Assembly: GCA_016758905.1 (NCBI GenBank)
Contig: JAEPQZ010000007.1
Coordinates: 1,115,595-1,179,594, forward strand
Direction: 5' to 3'
Source of the DNA: Umbelopsis isabellina
Lineage: Eukaryota > Mucoromycota > Umbelopsidomycetes > Umbelopsidales > Umbelopsidaceae
DNA length: 64,000 nucleotides
The position numbers and the translations under genes are program-made. Below, one piece after another: positions 11,281-23,234 of the stretch. The first letter of the stretch is position 1. Each line of letters begins with the position of its first letter. A model generated the notes under the pieces. It had not been told where the DNA came from. It ran no database searches and worked only from the letters and a program-made list of their open reading frames with translations.

Positions 11281-13029
11281 ATGGCTCACGGTCCTATGAG
11301 CGGCTTGAGAATTAGCGGTATGTACAAATCAACTTTTTCATTGCCTGACACGGCGGACTTGGACACGGTGGGCCTATTGATAAGCCAAACCTATGTAATG
11401 GGGACGTAATTCTGATTTTGCCTTCACACCACTAACACTCTTTATTTGCCATATGACACTCAGGCGACGCCGATCCTTTGAAAGTTATAAAGGTCGCAGC
11501 AAAAGATGGAAGGTCTGGAGAGGATATACAGTTGCATTATTCTAACTACAAGGTTGCTGGAAACGGATCCTTTGGTGTTGTATATCAGGCAAAGTTACTT
11601 CGCACTGGTGACGACGTGGCCATTAAAAAGGTCTTGCAAGATAAACGATTCAAGGTAACGGACTTTTCTTCTTTATTGTTCTTGTATTGGCATCTGTAAG
11701 GCTTGAAACGGCTTGCCATTATTTATTTCCTAAATCGTTCAAAACGAGTTACAGTTCGGTGCCCGTCACGACACAACATGTGCTGACCATATCACCTTCT
11801 TAGAACCGAGAATTGCAAATTATGCGTCTTGTAGCACATCCCAATATTGTAGCCCTCAAAGCATTCTTTTATAGTCAAGGCGATGCAAAGGTAAAGGTGT
11901 CACAGTAATTTGCTTGTAATATTACTTTTTACTATGACGTGATTCTAACCTGCCACTAGCAGAAGGATGAAGTTTATCTCAATTTGGTCCTTGAGTATGT
12001 CCCGGAAACAATCTACCGAGCATCGCGCCATTACGCAAAAGCCAAACAGGCTATGCCCATGCTTTACGTCAAATTATATACGTACCAGTTGCTGAGATCT
12101 TTAGCCTATATCCATTCTCTTGGAATATGTCATCGTGATATTAAACCGCAAAATTTACTATTGGATCCTGCTACTGGTATATTGAAGCTTTGCGATTTCG
12201 GAAGGTAAAAACGCTAATTGCAATAGTTCTAGATTCTCTGCTTGTTGCGTCTAACGCTTGAGTTTTCCTTAGTGCTAAAATCTTAGTGGCTGGAGAGCCC
12301 AACGTATCATACATTTGTTCGCGATACTACCGTGCGCCAGAACTCATATTCGGGGCCACCAATTACACTATCAGTATCGATATTTGGTCAACTGGGTGTG
12401 TGATGGCTGAACTGATGCTGTCACAACCATTATTCCCCGGTGAAAGTGGAATTGATCAATTGGTGGAGATAATTAAAGTATTGGGCACGCCTTCTAAAGA
12501 ACAGTTGGTTTCAATGAATCCAAACTACACTGAACACAGATTCCCTCAAATCAAGCCTCATCCATTTTCCAAGGTATGTGTAACAAAGGGGTCACAAGTT
12601 GTAATAAACGCGCCACTCATGTTTGTTATGATTTGCAGGTCTTTAGATCGCGAACACCACCGGAAGCCATTGACTTCATTTCACAGTTATTGCAATATAC
12701 TCCAACAAAGCGTTTGACATCTCTAGACGCTATGATCCATCCTTTCTTTGACGAGCTTCGTAACCCGGAAACCCGACTTGCTAACGGAAAGGAATTACCC
12801 AATCTGTTTGATTTTTCTGTACATGGTGAGTAAAAGAGGTCATGGAGGGAGGTTGGAAATAGCAACGGTTTGGCTAATATAGTTGCTATCAGAGCTTTCA
12901 ATCCGACCAGACTTGATTCGAAAATTGGTCCCTCCTCATGCTGAGGCTGAGCTGATAGCCAGAGGCATCGATATCAACAACTTCACGCCGTTGCCTGCAA
13001 GCGAATTGAAAGTGAAATCGCTGGACTAA
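11281..13029 (+). CDS. GSK3: Glycogen synthase kinase 3 (shaggy family)
   Basis: Seven exons: 11281-11317, 11464-11654, 11804-11890, 11963-12204, 12273-12573, 12639-12825, 12893-13029; frame is kept throughout, ~394 residues. Kinase hallmarks: [51 protein letters not shown], and the activation-loop [15 protein letters not shown] with the regulatory Tyr (Y216 equivalent). The priming-phosphate pocket residues (Arg in KNRELQ region, RYYR, Lys in SAK) are present. It ends [15 protein letters not shown], a short C-tail. The N-terminus lacks a mammalian-type inhibitory Ser9 segment. Exon 4 has a tandem TAGCAG acceptor. It phosphorylates primed substrates in nutrient, stress and developmental signalling. 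Confidence 0.95.
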
Positions 13030-13557
13030 TCATCACCATAAACGTGCCTTTCACTTTTTAAACCCTTCTTTTTCCGCCATACCTTCTCTTCTTATATCTC
13101 GCCTGTGTTTTCTTCTAGTTATCAATGTGTTGATGCTTTTCCTCCTCTCTACTTTCTTGTTTATTCTCGCTCCTATATGTGGTATTTTTTTTGTTGATAT
13201 CTGCCGTACCGAGGGCTGGAGGGCATTTTGGCACATACGCAAACACATGATATAAAACTGCTGTTTTTTTCATCTTATTCTTTCGCCTGTTTTTGTGATG
13301 AACGCTTTCTCTTTGCTTTCCACAATTCATATTTGTGAAATTTTATATTTTTATTATTAGTATCAATCCATTTTTATTTTCTGGCTTGTTTGTTGAAGAA
13401 AGAAAAACTAAATATCTCTGAAGAAAAAATTTGTTTGATTTGCAGAGAACAATCAACATAAATAGATGCCGTTTTTTGTTTTGGCTTGTTTCTTTTTACG
13501 GGAACAACGACTCTGTAAACGCCTTAAGCTCTTGCTCACAACTAGGCAAATCTCAAT

Positions 13558-14917
13558 TCATCTTCTAGAATCGACGGGCGGCGGTGGTGGTCTGCTGAAT
13601 ACAATAGGTCGAAAATTAGTTGGTCCAGAACCTCCAGAATAATGAACTTATATCCCCACATCCATCCAGTAAACATGTCCGCTTTCGATCCAGCCACTCA
13701 TTTGTAATGATTTTATGTTCTCCATAAAGTCTCTTTCCCAAATCAAGATCTCGCAACAGAAAGTGATGACGCCACCCAAAGCAACATAATATATAGACAT
13801 TGAAAGCAATGGCTTACCTGTCGATTAAATCATCTACCGGCGGTGGTAGTGGTGATCTATCACCATCTGCTGGGTAGTCTCTGCTATACGGACTTCGTCC
13901 ACGCACAGGTTCTCTAGGATCATCATATGGAGATGCAGAACGGCCATAGTAGCGAGGACTTCTCGATTGAGGATAGCCACGAGGGCTTCTCGATCGGCCG
14001 TAACCAGGTGGAGTCCTGGACCGTCCTCGACTGTAATAATCTACTGGGCTACGAGAGCGGCCGTATCTAGGTGGAGTCCTAGATCGACCTCGACGGTAGT
14101 AGTCTGGAGGAGTGCGGGCTGATATGTAGCTTGGTCTTCGATCATATGGTGGTGGAGATCGGGATCGGCCATGATAGCCATAGCTTCGTCTGTCGTAAGG
14201 TGGTGGCGATCGTCGACGATAATGATTTGGTTCACGACGATAATCACTGGAAGGTTCGCCTCGGCAGTACTTTGCCAAGTGACCGGAATGTCCACATCTA
14301 ATAAAAGGGTATAACTTATGTTTAAGCAATCAGACTTTATAGCAGAATGCTTTCGGCAATATTTGCATACCTAAAGCATTTGCCAGAGCGAACATCCATT
14401 CCACGTTCACTGGCATCGGGGCAATCTCGAGCCCAATGACCGCTATCGCCACAGAGGAAGCATCCACTTCCTTCTCCGCTTGCTGCTCGCTTGGAAATCT
14501 CGACCACAAGTCGATCCCCATTCAAAACATAGCCATTCATTTCTCGAACAGCGTCTTCTGCGTCGCGAGCATCCTATAACAAAACGGTCAAATGTGTTGG
14601 CCAAAAACCAACAATGTCTTTCAGTAAATCTAATGTGTTACCTCAAAATCAATAAATGCGAACCCTCCATGTTTGATCTCAACTCCTAATACACGTCCAA
14701 ATTTTTCAAACTGATAGTCGTTCAGGTTAGCATTCATGTCGTCCCATGAACACAAGTGTATAGACGGGTACTTACAAGCTCTTCGAGATCTCGACGAATG
14801 ATACGCGAGGAAACATGTCCAACGTATACTGCAGGAGAGAGCCTTGCTATTAGCGATTGCTCCGAGAACCCAAAAAACAAACATTGCAAATTTACCTTTA
14901 CTGCCAGAAGTAGCCAT
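13558..14917 (-). CDS. SR-type splicing factor: RRM, two CCHC knuckles, RS tail
   Basis: Exons 14896-14917, 14776-14828, 14642-14710, 14371-14573, then 13816-14297. The protein starts MATSGSKVYVGHVSSR (RNP2), has HGGFAFIDFED (RNP1), then two zinc knuckles, CFLCGDSGHWARDC and CFRCGHSGHLAKYC, then a long tail of RSRSPP, YDRRS and YYRRGRSRTPP repeats. This is the layout of SRSF7/RSZ proteins, which bind pre-mRNA and guide splice-site choice in the nucleus. At the 3' end the frame stops at 13814 if read straight, but a perfect GACAG|GTAAGC donor ends just before that stop. A CTAAT branch site and TTCAG acceptor at ~13595 would add RPPPPPVDSRR and end at 13558. Either end is possible. Confidence 0.8.
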
Positions 14918-15389
14918 TATGGTATAAGATCAGGAAAATGAACAACTTGCTATTACCTCGAGTCACTTACATTTAGTGCATTCTCATTTGAAATTCCGAC
15001 CAATCAGAAACGTTGAACCATACCTACAATGAAATGTCAGTTTGACTGCCTCTGCACTATTCTCAGTTTATGGCCAACGCAAAATAAAACGTCTGTCAAA
15101 ATGCGTGTTGGAGAGAGGTAAACTCAATAGACTTTTGAACTGGTTTGAAACTAATTAATAGTTGCACGCCAGCTCAGTGAGCATGTCCAATTGTGTAAGC
15201 TATCACTAACGTCCTAACAATGAGCAACAAGCACCGACTATTAGCAGGTAAACGTTAATTCTCAAAATTAAGCTACTATTATTTTTATTTTCGTTGCTTC
15301 TGGAAAATCTAATCTATTTACACGATGAACGTTGGAAAAATGAGGAATGGGTATATATCTACAGACTTTTGAAAACCATTGAGTAGGAA
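14918..15389. other. Intergenic region between SR gene promoter and MET30 3' end
   Basis: Holds the SR gene promoter/5' UTR and the 3' UTR of the F-box gene. No other open frame or RNA gene is visible. Confidence 0.5.
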
Positions 15390-17309
15390 TTACGCTTGCA
15401 ATCCATAATCAAAAATACGGATTTCTCCGTCTTCAGAGGCGCTTACGATCTTGGTGTCACTGAGAGAAACGGACGTCACTCCTTTCTGATGTGCTTGAAG
15501 GGTATGAAGAGCTTGACCGCTGTCGGTATCCCAGATGCGAATGGTGCTATCTGAAGAGCCAGATACGAATCGGCGTTTGTCAAAGGCAACAGCCCAGACA
15601 CCTTCGACGTGACCAAATAGGGTACGGAGGCATTCTCCAGAATCCATGGACCAGACCTTGAGTGTATTATCTAATGATCCGGAGATGATAATAGGGGTGT
15701 TCATCGACTGGTCTTCATCGTCTGAAGTATCTTGTGCGGGAGTAGGAATGATGGTAACTTCTTCGTTCCCAGCATTGCGCTGTCTTTGCTGTTGATCTTG
15801 ACGACAGCCATGGAGCTGTTCTTGCTGAATCTCTTCTGGAGTTTTGGCAACGACTTTAGGCGTATTGGACATGAATCGATGGGTAAATCCATGCATGCTT
15901 GGGATAGCAGCTTGAACTTGACCAACGTGGCCCTCTAGGACCTTCAAGCATGTTCGAGTGTTCAAATCCCATACACGAATGGTGGTATCATCGCTAGCGG
16001 AGACAACCATGGATTGTCGGTGGATCTTGACTTGATTGACCCAATCAGTATGACCATGTAGTGTAAAGCATTCGCCAGTCAAGAAGTTCCAAACTTTGAC
16101 ATTTTTGTCAGCTGAACCACTGACAAGAATACGTGAATCAAAATGCAAGCTAACCACTCCATCTGTGTGACCTTGAAGTGTTCGAATACATTGGCCAGTA
16201 TGATAATTCCAAATCTTGAGAGTGTTATCCATAGAACCTGTCACAAGCTTTGCATCATCGAATTGAAGAGCTCGCACACACCGAGTATGTCCCTTTAGTA
16301 CTTGCAGGACCTCACCAGTCTCGAGGTTCCAGACGTGGACGGTTTTGTCGTATGAACCACTGATCAGCCTGTTTTTGTTTTCACAAAATTGCACACACAT
16401 AACACCGTCTTTGTGGCCTTTGAGTGTTCGCATCTTGTATTTGTTTGTTCTCCAATTTCGCTCGACCACCAGTCGCTCACTATAAACCTCTTTCCAAGGT
16501 CGGCGTTTGCCATCGGCAATGATTTCCTTTTTTATTTCAGCGGTGTCTTCCTGAGAAATTCGTCTGCGTTTGTTGGGAGCTTCTTGAGCTGGTTTATCTT
16601 CAATTTGTCGACGGCTTTCCGTCTTTGCACCGCAAGCTGCTGTGACTTCTTCAGACGGTCGTTTGCGAATAGCCTTCTTCTTGTACAATAAGGGAAGACC
16701 CCAACCACATTTGGTACACTTTTTATCGATGTGCTGTTCACACATGCGATGCCAGACAATATCATCATCAGCGAGAGCCTTCCATGTTTTGCTGACTTGC
16801 GCTGCATGGCATAGAGATGTTGCGTCCAGATGAGAAAGAATCTTGAGTGATATTTCGCTAGGAAGAACGGCCAGGAAATCAATCTTCAACAATGGCTCGA
16901 CAGCAGAAGCCAAGAAAGATAGCTGAGGCATGCAGCAAGTAGACACGATGCCTTGTAAAATCAGTTTTCGTTGGTCGGCTGGAGCAGCTGAGAACATTGA
17001 CCAAATGTGTGAGATGGCACTCTGATCAGCTTTGGGTAGTGTTTCCAGACGCTAAAAGCAAATATAAAAAAGTTCAGTCAAATCAACATTCGATACGATA
17101 TGCTCAGACTTGAGAAGCAAGGTATTCACCTTTTGAGCGGCTGAACGAGAAAGTTGATCGGCAACAGGTCGTCTAGGTATATCAGTTCGGTGTCGATAAC
17201 AGAGTTGACGAGGGCTGGCGAGTTGTATTGGGCCATGTCGAGTTAAAAAGCTAGATACTTGTGACTTTTCTGACATATCGTATTCAGTTGGTCTGTCCAA
17301 CGGCGTCAT
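15390..17309 (-). CDS. MET30: F-box/WD40 protein of the MET30/scon-2/pof1 type
   Basis: Two exons (17130-17309, 15390-17051), 613 residues. The first ATG in frame is at 17309; a second is at 17276. The N-terminal part contains AAPADQRKLILQGIV, then an F-box (VLPSEISLKILSHLDATSL...VSKTWKALADDDIVWHRMC), then HIDKKCTKCGWGLPLL, a signature of sulphur-metabolism F-box proteins. Seven WD repeats follow (LKGHTRCVRALQF, LQGHTDGVVSLHF, LHGHTDWVNQVKI and so on), with a Gln-rich insert between repeats 5 and 6. It should be the substrate receptor of an SCF ubiquitin ligase that restrains sulphur-assimilation transcription factors and blocks cell cycle under cadmium/arsenic stress. Cdc4/Fbw7 are more distant alternatives. 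Confidence 0.9.
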
Positions 17310-18174
17310 AAAGTAAAAAGAAAAGGATAAAAAGATAGGGGTGACCAACAACTTCAATTGATTGCCAATGATAGATTTTTATATTCTATTGCACCTCATC
17401 AGCAATTACAATTGCGCAATATCGGAGATTAAATATAATTGGCAAGTTGACGGTCACCGATTGGCTTAATCTGAATAATAGCGGCTTGTAGACTTTTCAG
17501 CATCTTGTTCAACGTATCGAGAGACTTAAACAGCATTAACATGAGCATATGGGAGAGATATTGTCATCTTTTTCATCAACATGTCAAAAGCTATAGCAAG
17601 GGATAGCCACTTGGTATTACCTATTATGGCAAACTGACCTGGAGTATGGTTGGTTCCTGCCAAACGTCGAAAAATTTCTTGATAATTTGGAGGATGGCGT
17701 GACTTGAGACCAATGTGGAATATTGTGTCTACTTCAGCGTTTTATCCTGAGGCTAAAATACCACTGGAAGAGGCCAAGTGATACAATGCGTGTGCATTCA
17801 AGCTGACAATACATTTGCGCATGGGTTGAGTGTGTTTGGAATTATTCCCATTTTCTATCTCGACTTTTGTCGTTCGAGTACTACAAATAGACAAAATAGT
17901 AATAACTGCTGGGGTTTATAAGAGCAGTAAATGAATGAGATATTGTACTGAGTTTAGAGTATTGTGTGATATGGATAAAGCTAGGTAGCTAACGTTGATC
18001 ATTGATGAAAATGCTGTCTGACTTGCGTGCTTTTATTGCGAGAAACGAAAAATGTCAAATTGGCTGAGCCAACGGGATCAACTTTATACCCGCTCGGCTA
18101 TTAGCAACAAAATAAATTTTCTGGACGTACCTGGCAGTGTTGGCCGAAATTGACATTTGAACCGATTCAGCAAA
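17310..18174. other. Divergent promoter region MET30 / mitochondrial AsnRS
   Basis: 865 bp between two divergently read genes. No supported gene inside; only short frames without features. Likely carries both promoters and 5' UTRs. Confidence 0.5.
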
Positions 18175-19824
18175 ATGCTGAAATACATGAATACCGCAGT
18201 TCGGTCCTTACACACCGCGCGGCAGATATTACCTAGAACTATAAAATCAGTTCTAGAGGACCAGAGTAGTTCAGACGCACAAGTGTTTGTCAATGGTTGG
18301 ATTCGGTCTGTTCGTAGTCAAAAGCAAGTCTCATTTGCCAATGTCAATGACGGAAGCAACTTGAAGGGCATTCAAGCTATCTTGACCACAGAGCAAGCAA
18401 AGGCGTATGTCTCCATTAGGCATGAATTATATCATTATCATTTTGTATCGAAATTTTAACGGCTTCGTTGGTCAGTTTAACCACAGGTGCGAGTGTGCAG
18501 CTCAAGGGCAAGCTAGTAGCTAGTCCTGGTCAAGAGCAACAGCGCGAACTTCAAGTGGAGCATGTTCAAGTTCTAGGAGAGTGTGACTCTGTAAGTTTCC
18601 TTCTCATATATATAACCTTGTTAATTTCTTTGTCTTAACAAACGACATTGCCTATGGTAGACTTATCCTTTGCAGAAAAAAAGGCATACTTTGGAATTTC
18701 TTCGTGAGATTGGTCATTTGCGATCAAGAGGAAATACCGGAAGCGCTGTTTTACGATTGAGAAACGCAGCCGTCCTTGGATTTCAAAAGTTTTTCGAGGT
18801 ATGTATAGCAATTCTGGATCATAGGCGGTCATTGTAAACTGTCTAAACCTGCTATTAGCAAGCAGAATGTTTCAATGTTCACACTCCAATCATCACCTCT
18901 CATGACTGTGAAGGTGGTGGTGAGGTATTTAAAGTACTACCTGCTTCGGATTATGAGACTCAGAAGGCGGCACCGACTGCCATGGCATCATCTGAATTCT
19001 TCAAAAAACCAGTGTATCTTACTGTCTCTGGGCAACTTCATGCCGAGATACTGGCTACTTCTTTGAGTAGAGTGTATACCCTGGGACCTGTGTTTAGAGC
19101 TGAAGAATCACAAACCTCGCGTCATTTAGCTGAATTTTGGATGATGGAGGCTGAGCTTGCGTTTATCAACGATTTGAACCAATTGCTCGATTTCACTGAG
19201 GATTGCATCGTGTCGACAACGAAATATGTTTTGGACAACGCGAGAGAGGAATTGGAATTTTTTAATCGATGGACAGATAAAACTTTACTGGAGCGTCTCG
19301 AGAAGACCGTCAACAAACCCTTTATTAGAATGACCTATACAGAGGCCATTGAAGTTTTACAAGGAGCACAGCAGTCCGGCAAAATCAAATTTGAGTTCCC
19401 AGTCACCTGGGGCTCTAGCCTTCAATCCGAGCATGAAAGATATTTGGCCACTACGCACTTTCAACATCCAGTATTTGTCACTAATTATCCCTCTGGCCTC
19501 AAGCCATTTTATATGCGTGTAGATGAGACGTCAGAGAGCAGCAAATCTACTGTAGGATGCTTCGATCTGCTAATCCCCTCCATTGGAGAATTAATTGGCG
19601 GATCTATGCGTGAAGAACGATATGACGTTTTACGTGAAAAGATGATTGAAAGCAAAATGGATTTGGATGAATACAAATGGTATCTTGATCTTCGACGCTA
19701 CGGTACTGTGCCTCATGGAGGTTTTGGCCTTGGTCTGGAGCGGTACATGCTATGGATAACCGGTCTAGAGAGCGTCCGTGATGTTGTACCCATGCCACGT
19801 TACGTTGGTAGCTGCAGATATTGA
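18175..19824 (+). CDS. Asparaginyl-tRNA synthetase, probably mitochondrial
   Basis: Four exons: 18175-18404, 18476-18590, 18661-18798, 18859-19824; frame kept, ~482 residues. The longer frame begins at TTG 18157, so the ATG at 18175 is used. It gives MLKYMNTAVRSLHTARQI, an Arg-rich, acidic-free leader typical of mitochondrial import. An OB-fold anticodon-binding domain (VNGWIRSVRSQKQVSFANVNDGS) precedes a class IIb catalytic domain: motif 2 FRAEESQTSRHLAEFWMMEAE and motif 3 GGFGLGLERYMLWITG. The GGG-EVF segment and HLAEFWM(M)EAE favour AsnRS over AspRS. It charges tRNA-Asn. It converges on DRS1. Confidence 0.9.
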
Positions 19825-20047
19825 TTCTGTGTTTAGATTGGCATTGTATTATAGAATAAACAACGATAGAGTTATGATTGAACATGTCGGTGACATTCCA
19901 ACTATTTTTAATAATTGAATGACAAGAATTGGATTACAAGCCTTCTATAATGGCGAAAATGTGATTTTGAATACAATATGCAAATGTTAACAAGTGAAAG
20001 ATAAAAAAGACAAGTGTTTAAGAAACGTCCAACATCGAGGCACTAAT

Positions 20048-22242
20048 CTATCTTTTGAACATTGCTTTGTATGCAGTTTTACCAACATCCTTGGACTTCT
20101 TCTTGTCTTTATCGTTCTGGAACCATGTTCGTGCCGGTCGCGAATAAATTTCATTAGCATGGTTTAACATATTCTCACTCTTCTTCAGCTCCATCTCAGC
20201 TTGACGGATAGCCTTATCTTCCTTTTCTTGCTTCATAACATCCTTGACTTGTTCAGTGATTGCCTCCAATTTGGTCTTGTATTTAACAATAAGTTCAGCA
20301 GGCACCACTCTGTGCTTTACTTGTGTCTTTGTAGATGACTTGACGGCCATTTTGAGAAGTTTGCGATCAGCTTCGCCAATCAAAGTGACAGATCTTCCGT
20401 TTCGACCAGCTCTTGCGGTACGACCAACACGATGCAGATATTGTGAGAATTGTTGAGGCATGTTGAAATTGATGACAACTTCAATACCCTTGATATCCAA
20501 ACCTCTAGAAGCTAAATCAGTAGCTAACAAGTAATCAACTTCGCCATCACGGAATTTTTCCAACGCTTCAAGTCTCTGCTCTTGTGAAAGGTTTCCATGA
20601 AGTTCGGCAGAACTCAGTCCACACAGTCCGAAAACAATCTTCATCTGATGGGCTGCTGCCTTTGACCGGAAGAAAACAATACATTTTCGCTTAAAGGTCT
20701 TTTTACATAAGGCGAGCAAGACAGCAGGTCTGTCACCTTCTTTGTGAGCTCGAATACGAACAAACTCTTGAATCAATTTGGAGGCCGCTTGATTGGAAGG
20801 ATCAATCATTAATCGCACAGGTCGTTGCAAAGACATGCGAATCAACTGATCTACGTTGTCGGTCATGGTGGCAGAGAAAAGCATGGTTTGACGTGATTTT
20901 GGGCAAGATTTGACGATCTCTCCGAGTTCATCAGCGAAACCATCTTCCAACATTCTAAGTACTACCTGTTAGTTGCATTCATGGCAGCAGTCCTTTCATT
21001 TTGAACCATTTACCTGTCAGCTTCATCCATCACCAAAATCTCACAGCTTTCCAAGTTAAAACTGGGAGAGTTTCGAACGTGATCGATCAATCTACCAGGA
21101 GTAGCAACAACTACGTCGGGCTTTTGCTTCAACTCCATTTCCTGACTTTTGACACTCAAACCACCTACACACAGACAGAATTGGATATCGGTAAAACTAG
21201 CAAGCTTTACAGCGACACTGTGAACTTGAACAGCCAATTCACGAGTAGGACAAAGGATAAGAACGCGAGTGCTGGCATTTTGGCGAGGTCGGTACAATAA
21301 TCTTTCAAGGATGGGCACAACAAAGGCTGCTGTTTTACCAGAACCTGTCACAGCACCACCGCAAATATCCTTGCCTAACAGAGCCACGGGTATAGTTTTG
21401 CATTGAATTGCAGTGGGAGCAACGAATCCCACTTGTGCTAGTCCTTTTTGAATAGGTCTGGACAAATTCATTGCTGCAAATGACTCGTAAGTCATAGCTG
21501 GCTGATCGGTCTCAGGAGCAAAGTATGCTTTCTTTCGCTATTTACGAAGCTATATTAGAAATCATTGGGTGTTGGGATAATTAAACTAGCTACACATACC
21601 TCGATCTCAAATTCATTCTTTTCTTCTTCATCTTCGTCACTATCCATGTCATGTTGTTGAACGTTATCTTCTTCGTCTTCACTTTCTGAACTTGACTTAT
21701 CTGAGTCAGATTCACCTTCTGATTCATCGTCATCATCCTCAATTACACCACCACCAAAACCATCAGCAGCTACATCTTCGTCATTGTCTGAAATGAGATC
21801 GCCGGCGTTCTCTTTATCAACATCTGCTTCTTCGGTTTCTTCGACAGCCTTTCTCTTCTTTCCTTTCTTCAAGTTCCTCTCTTCCTTTAATTTTTTGGCG
21901 ATGATATCGTCGATATTCGTGCGTGGAACCAGAGTCTGTAAAACATAAGAGGTTTAGGTCATTGTAACAAACTTTTGTGTACTGTCGTGCAAAGCTTACT
22001 TGAGCCTTGAGGATCTCACGAGTGGTGGTGAAATCCCAATCCATATTACCACCTTTCATTGCGCCTCCGCCTTCAATGCTAAAGGAGAATGAGTTGTCCA
22101 TATCGCCGTTGGTGTTCTTCTTGACAGCTTTCTTTGCCTTTTTGTTCTTGTTCTTAACAACGGGAGCTTCTTCCTCGGACAACTCCTCAACAATTTGAAC
22201 ATTGTCATCAATGGTTCCGATAAAGTCGTCAAAATCGCTCAT
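20048..22242 (-). CDS. DRS1: ATP-dependent DEAD-box RNA helicase DRS1 (DDX27)
   Basis: Four exons: 22000-22242, 21600-21935, 21014-21537, 20048-20954; 669 residues. The N-terminal third is acidic and charged (long Asp/Glu/Ser run), as in yeast Drs1. Helicase motifs: APTAIQ (Q), AVTGSGKT (I), PTRELA (Ia), ATPGRLIDH (Ib), MDEADR (II, DEAD), LFSATM (III; SAT), IVFFRSK (IV), [11 protein letters not shown] (V), [11 protein letters not shown] (VI). The C-terminal tail is Lys-rich with ARTWFQN, a conserved Drs1 element. Drs1 acts in the nucleolus in 27S pre-rRNA processing and 60S subunit assembly. It shares a 187 bp divergent promoter with VMA7. Confidence 0.95.
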
Positions 22243-22429
22243 TCTTTTAATGTTGTAAGGAACTGATGAAGAAAAAAAATAGCGATCTATCAAGGGCAGT
22301 TGCTCGTCTTTCTCGAAAAAAAAAAAAAAAAGGCTGGAGAATTTATGTTCACGTGATTCGTGACTATCTCTTTCTGCTTGCCTTGGAGGGCTCGTCAATG
22401 GCCACCCGCTTCACACCCTAACACCAGAC

Positions 22430-23042
22430 ATGTCAGGAGGCACGTCATTACAGAAGGATCGCAATCTCATTGCTGTTATTGGCGACGAGGTACTGTCCAC
22501 GTAAATGTTCGATAGATCTCACTGATAGCTAATCTCGGCTTTTCAGGATTCCGTCACTGGACTACTACTTGCTGGTGTTGGCCACACTAATCAACAGCAG
22601 AAGAAGAACTTTCTGGTCGTAGATGCTAGTAAGTTGTACGAGCACTGCTATTATGTTTCTAATGCCGGATATTGAACGCTGCACCCAACTACTAATAGAA
22701 ACGCCACTAGTCACCATCGAAGAGACATTTGAAGAATTCACAAAGCGAAAAGACATTGCCATCATTTTGATAAATCAGCATGTAAGCACCACTAACTGTA
22801 GTTTTTATATCCACTACGTATTCACTGAAATACCCTTGAAAGATTGCTGAAGATATCCGCGAGCTTATTGACGGACACAACCAAGCTTTCCCAACCGTGT
22901 TAGAAATACCCTCCAAAGATCACCCCTATGGTAAGTCTGAGGATCAAATGTTGCAGCACTCACCGACGCTGACTTTCTTGATTTGCTAGATCCTGAGAAG
23001 GACAGTGTGCTCAAGCGAGTACGAAGATTGTTCGGCGAGTAA
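22430..23042 (+). CDS. VMA7: V-type proton ATPase subunit F
   Basis: Five exons (22430-22489, 22547-22628, 22699-22781, 22843-22930, 22990-23042) give 121 residues, the usual size. Recognisable segments: NLIAVIGDEDSVTGLLLAG at the N-terminus, TIEETFEEFTKRKDIAIILI, then QHIAEDIRELID, PTVLEIPSKDHPYDPEKDS and VLKRVRRLFGE at the end, all standard for Vma7. Subunit F sits in the central stalk of the V1 sector and couples ATP hydrolysis to proton pumping into vacuoles and other acidic compartments. The gene is too finely split to show as one long frame. Confidence 0.95.
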
Positions 23043-23234
23043 AATACATGTACACAGTTCAGTTGATGTCGTGCGGTGGAGCGTTGATGCACGGCATATG
23101 TTCTACACGTTTTTCTCTTTCATTCACATATAAAATAAAGCCATCACTAACGCAATCGTTGAGGAAAACAAAGTGTATATATATATATATTTGGGGATGT
23201 GTTGACAGGAAAAAAGCAAACATTATTGCAAAAG

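Noticed and set aside
15701-16882. Extra frames inside the MET30-type gene
   Set aside because: Shadow frames without domains; the WD40 frame explains the region.
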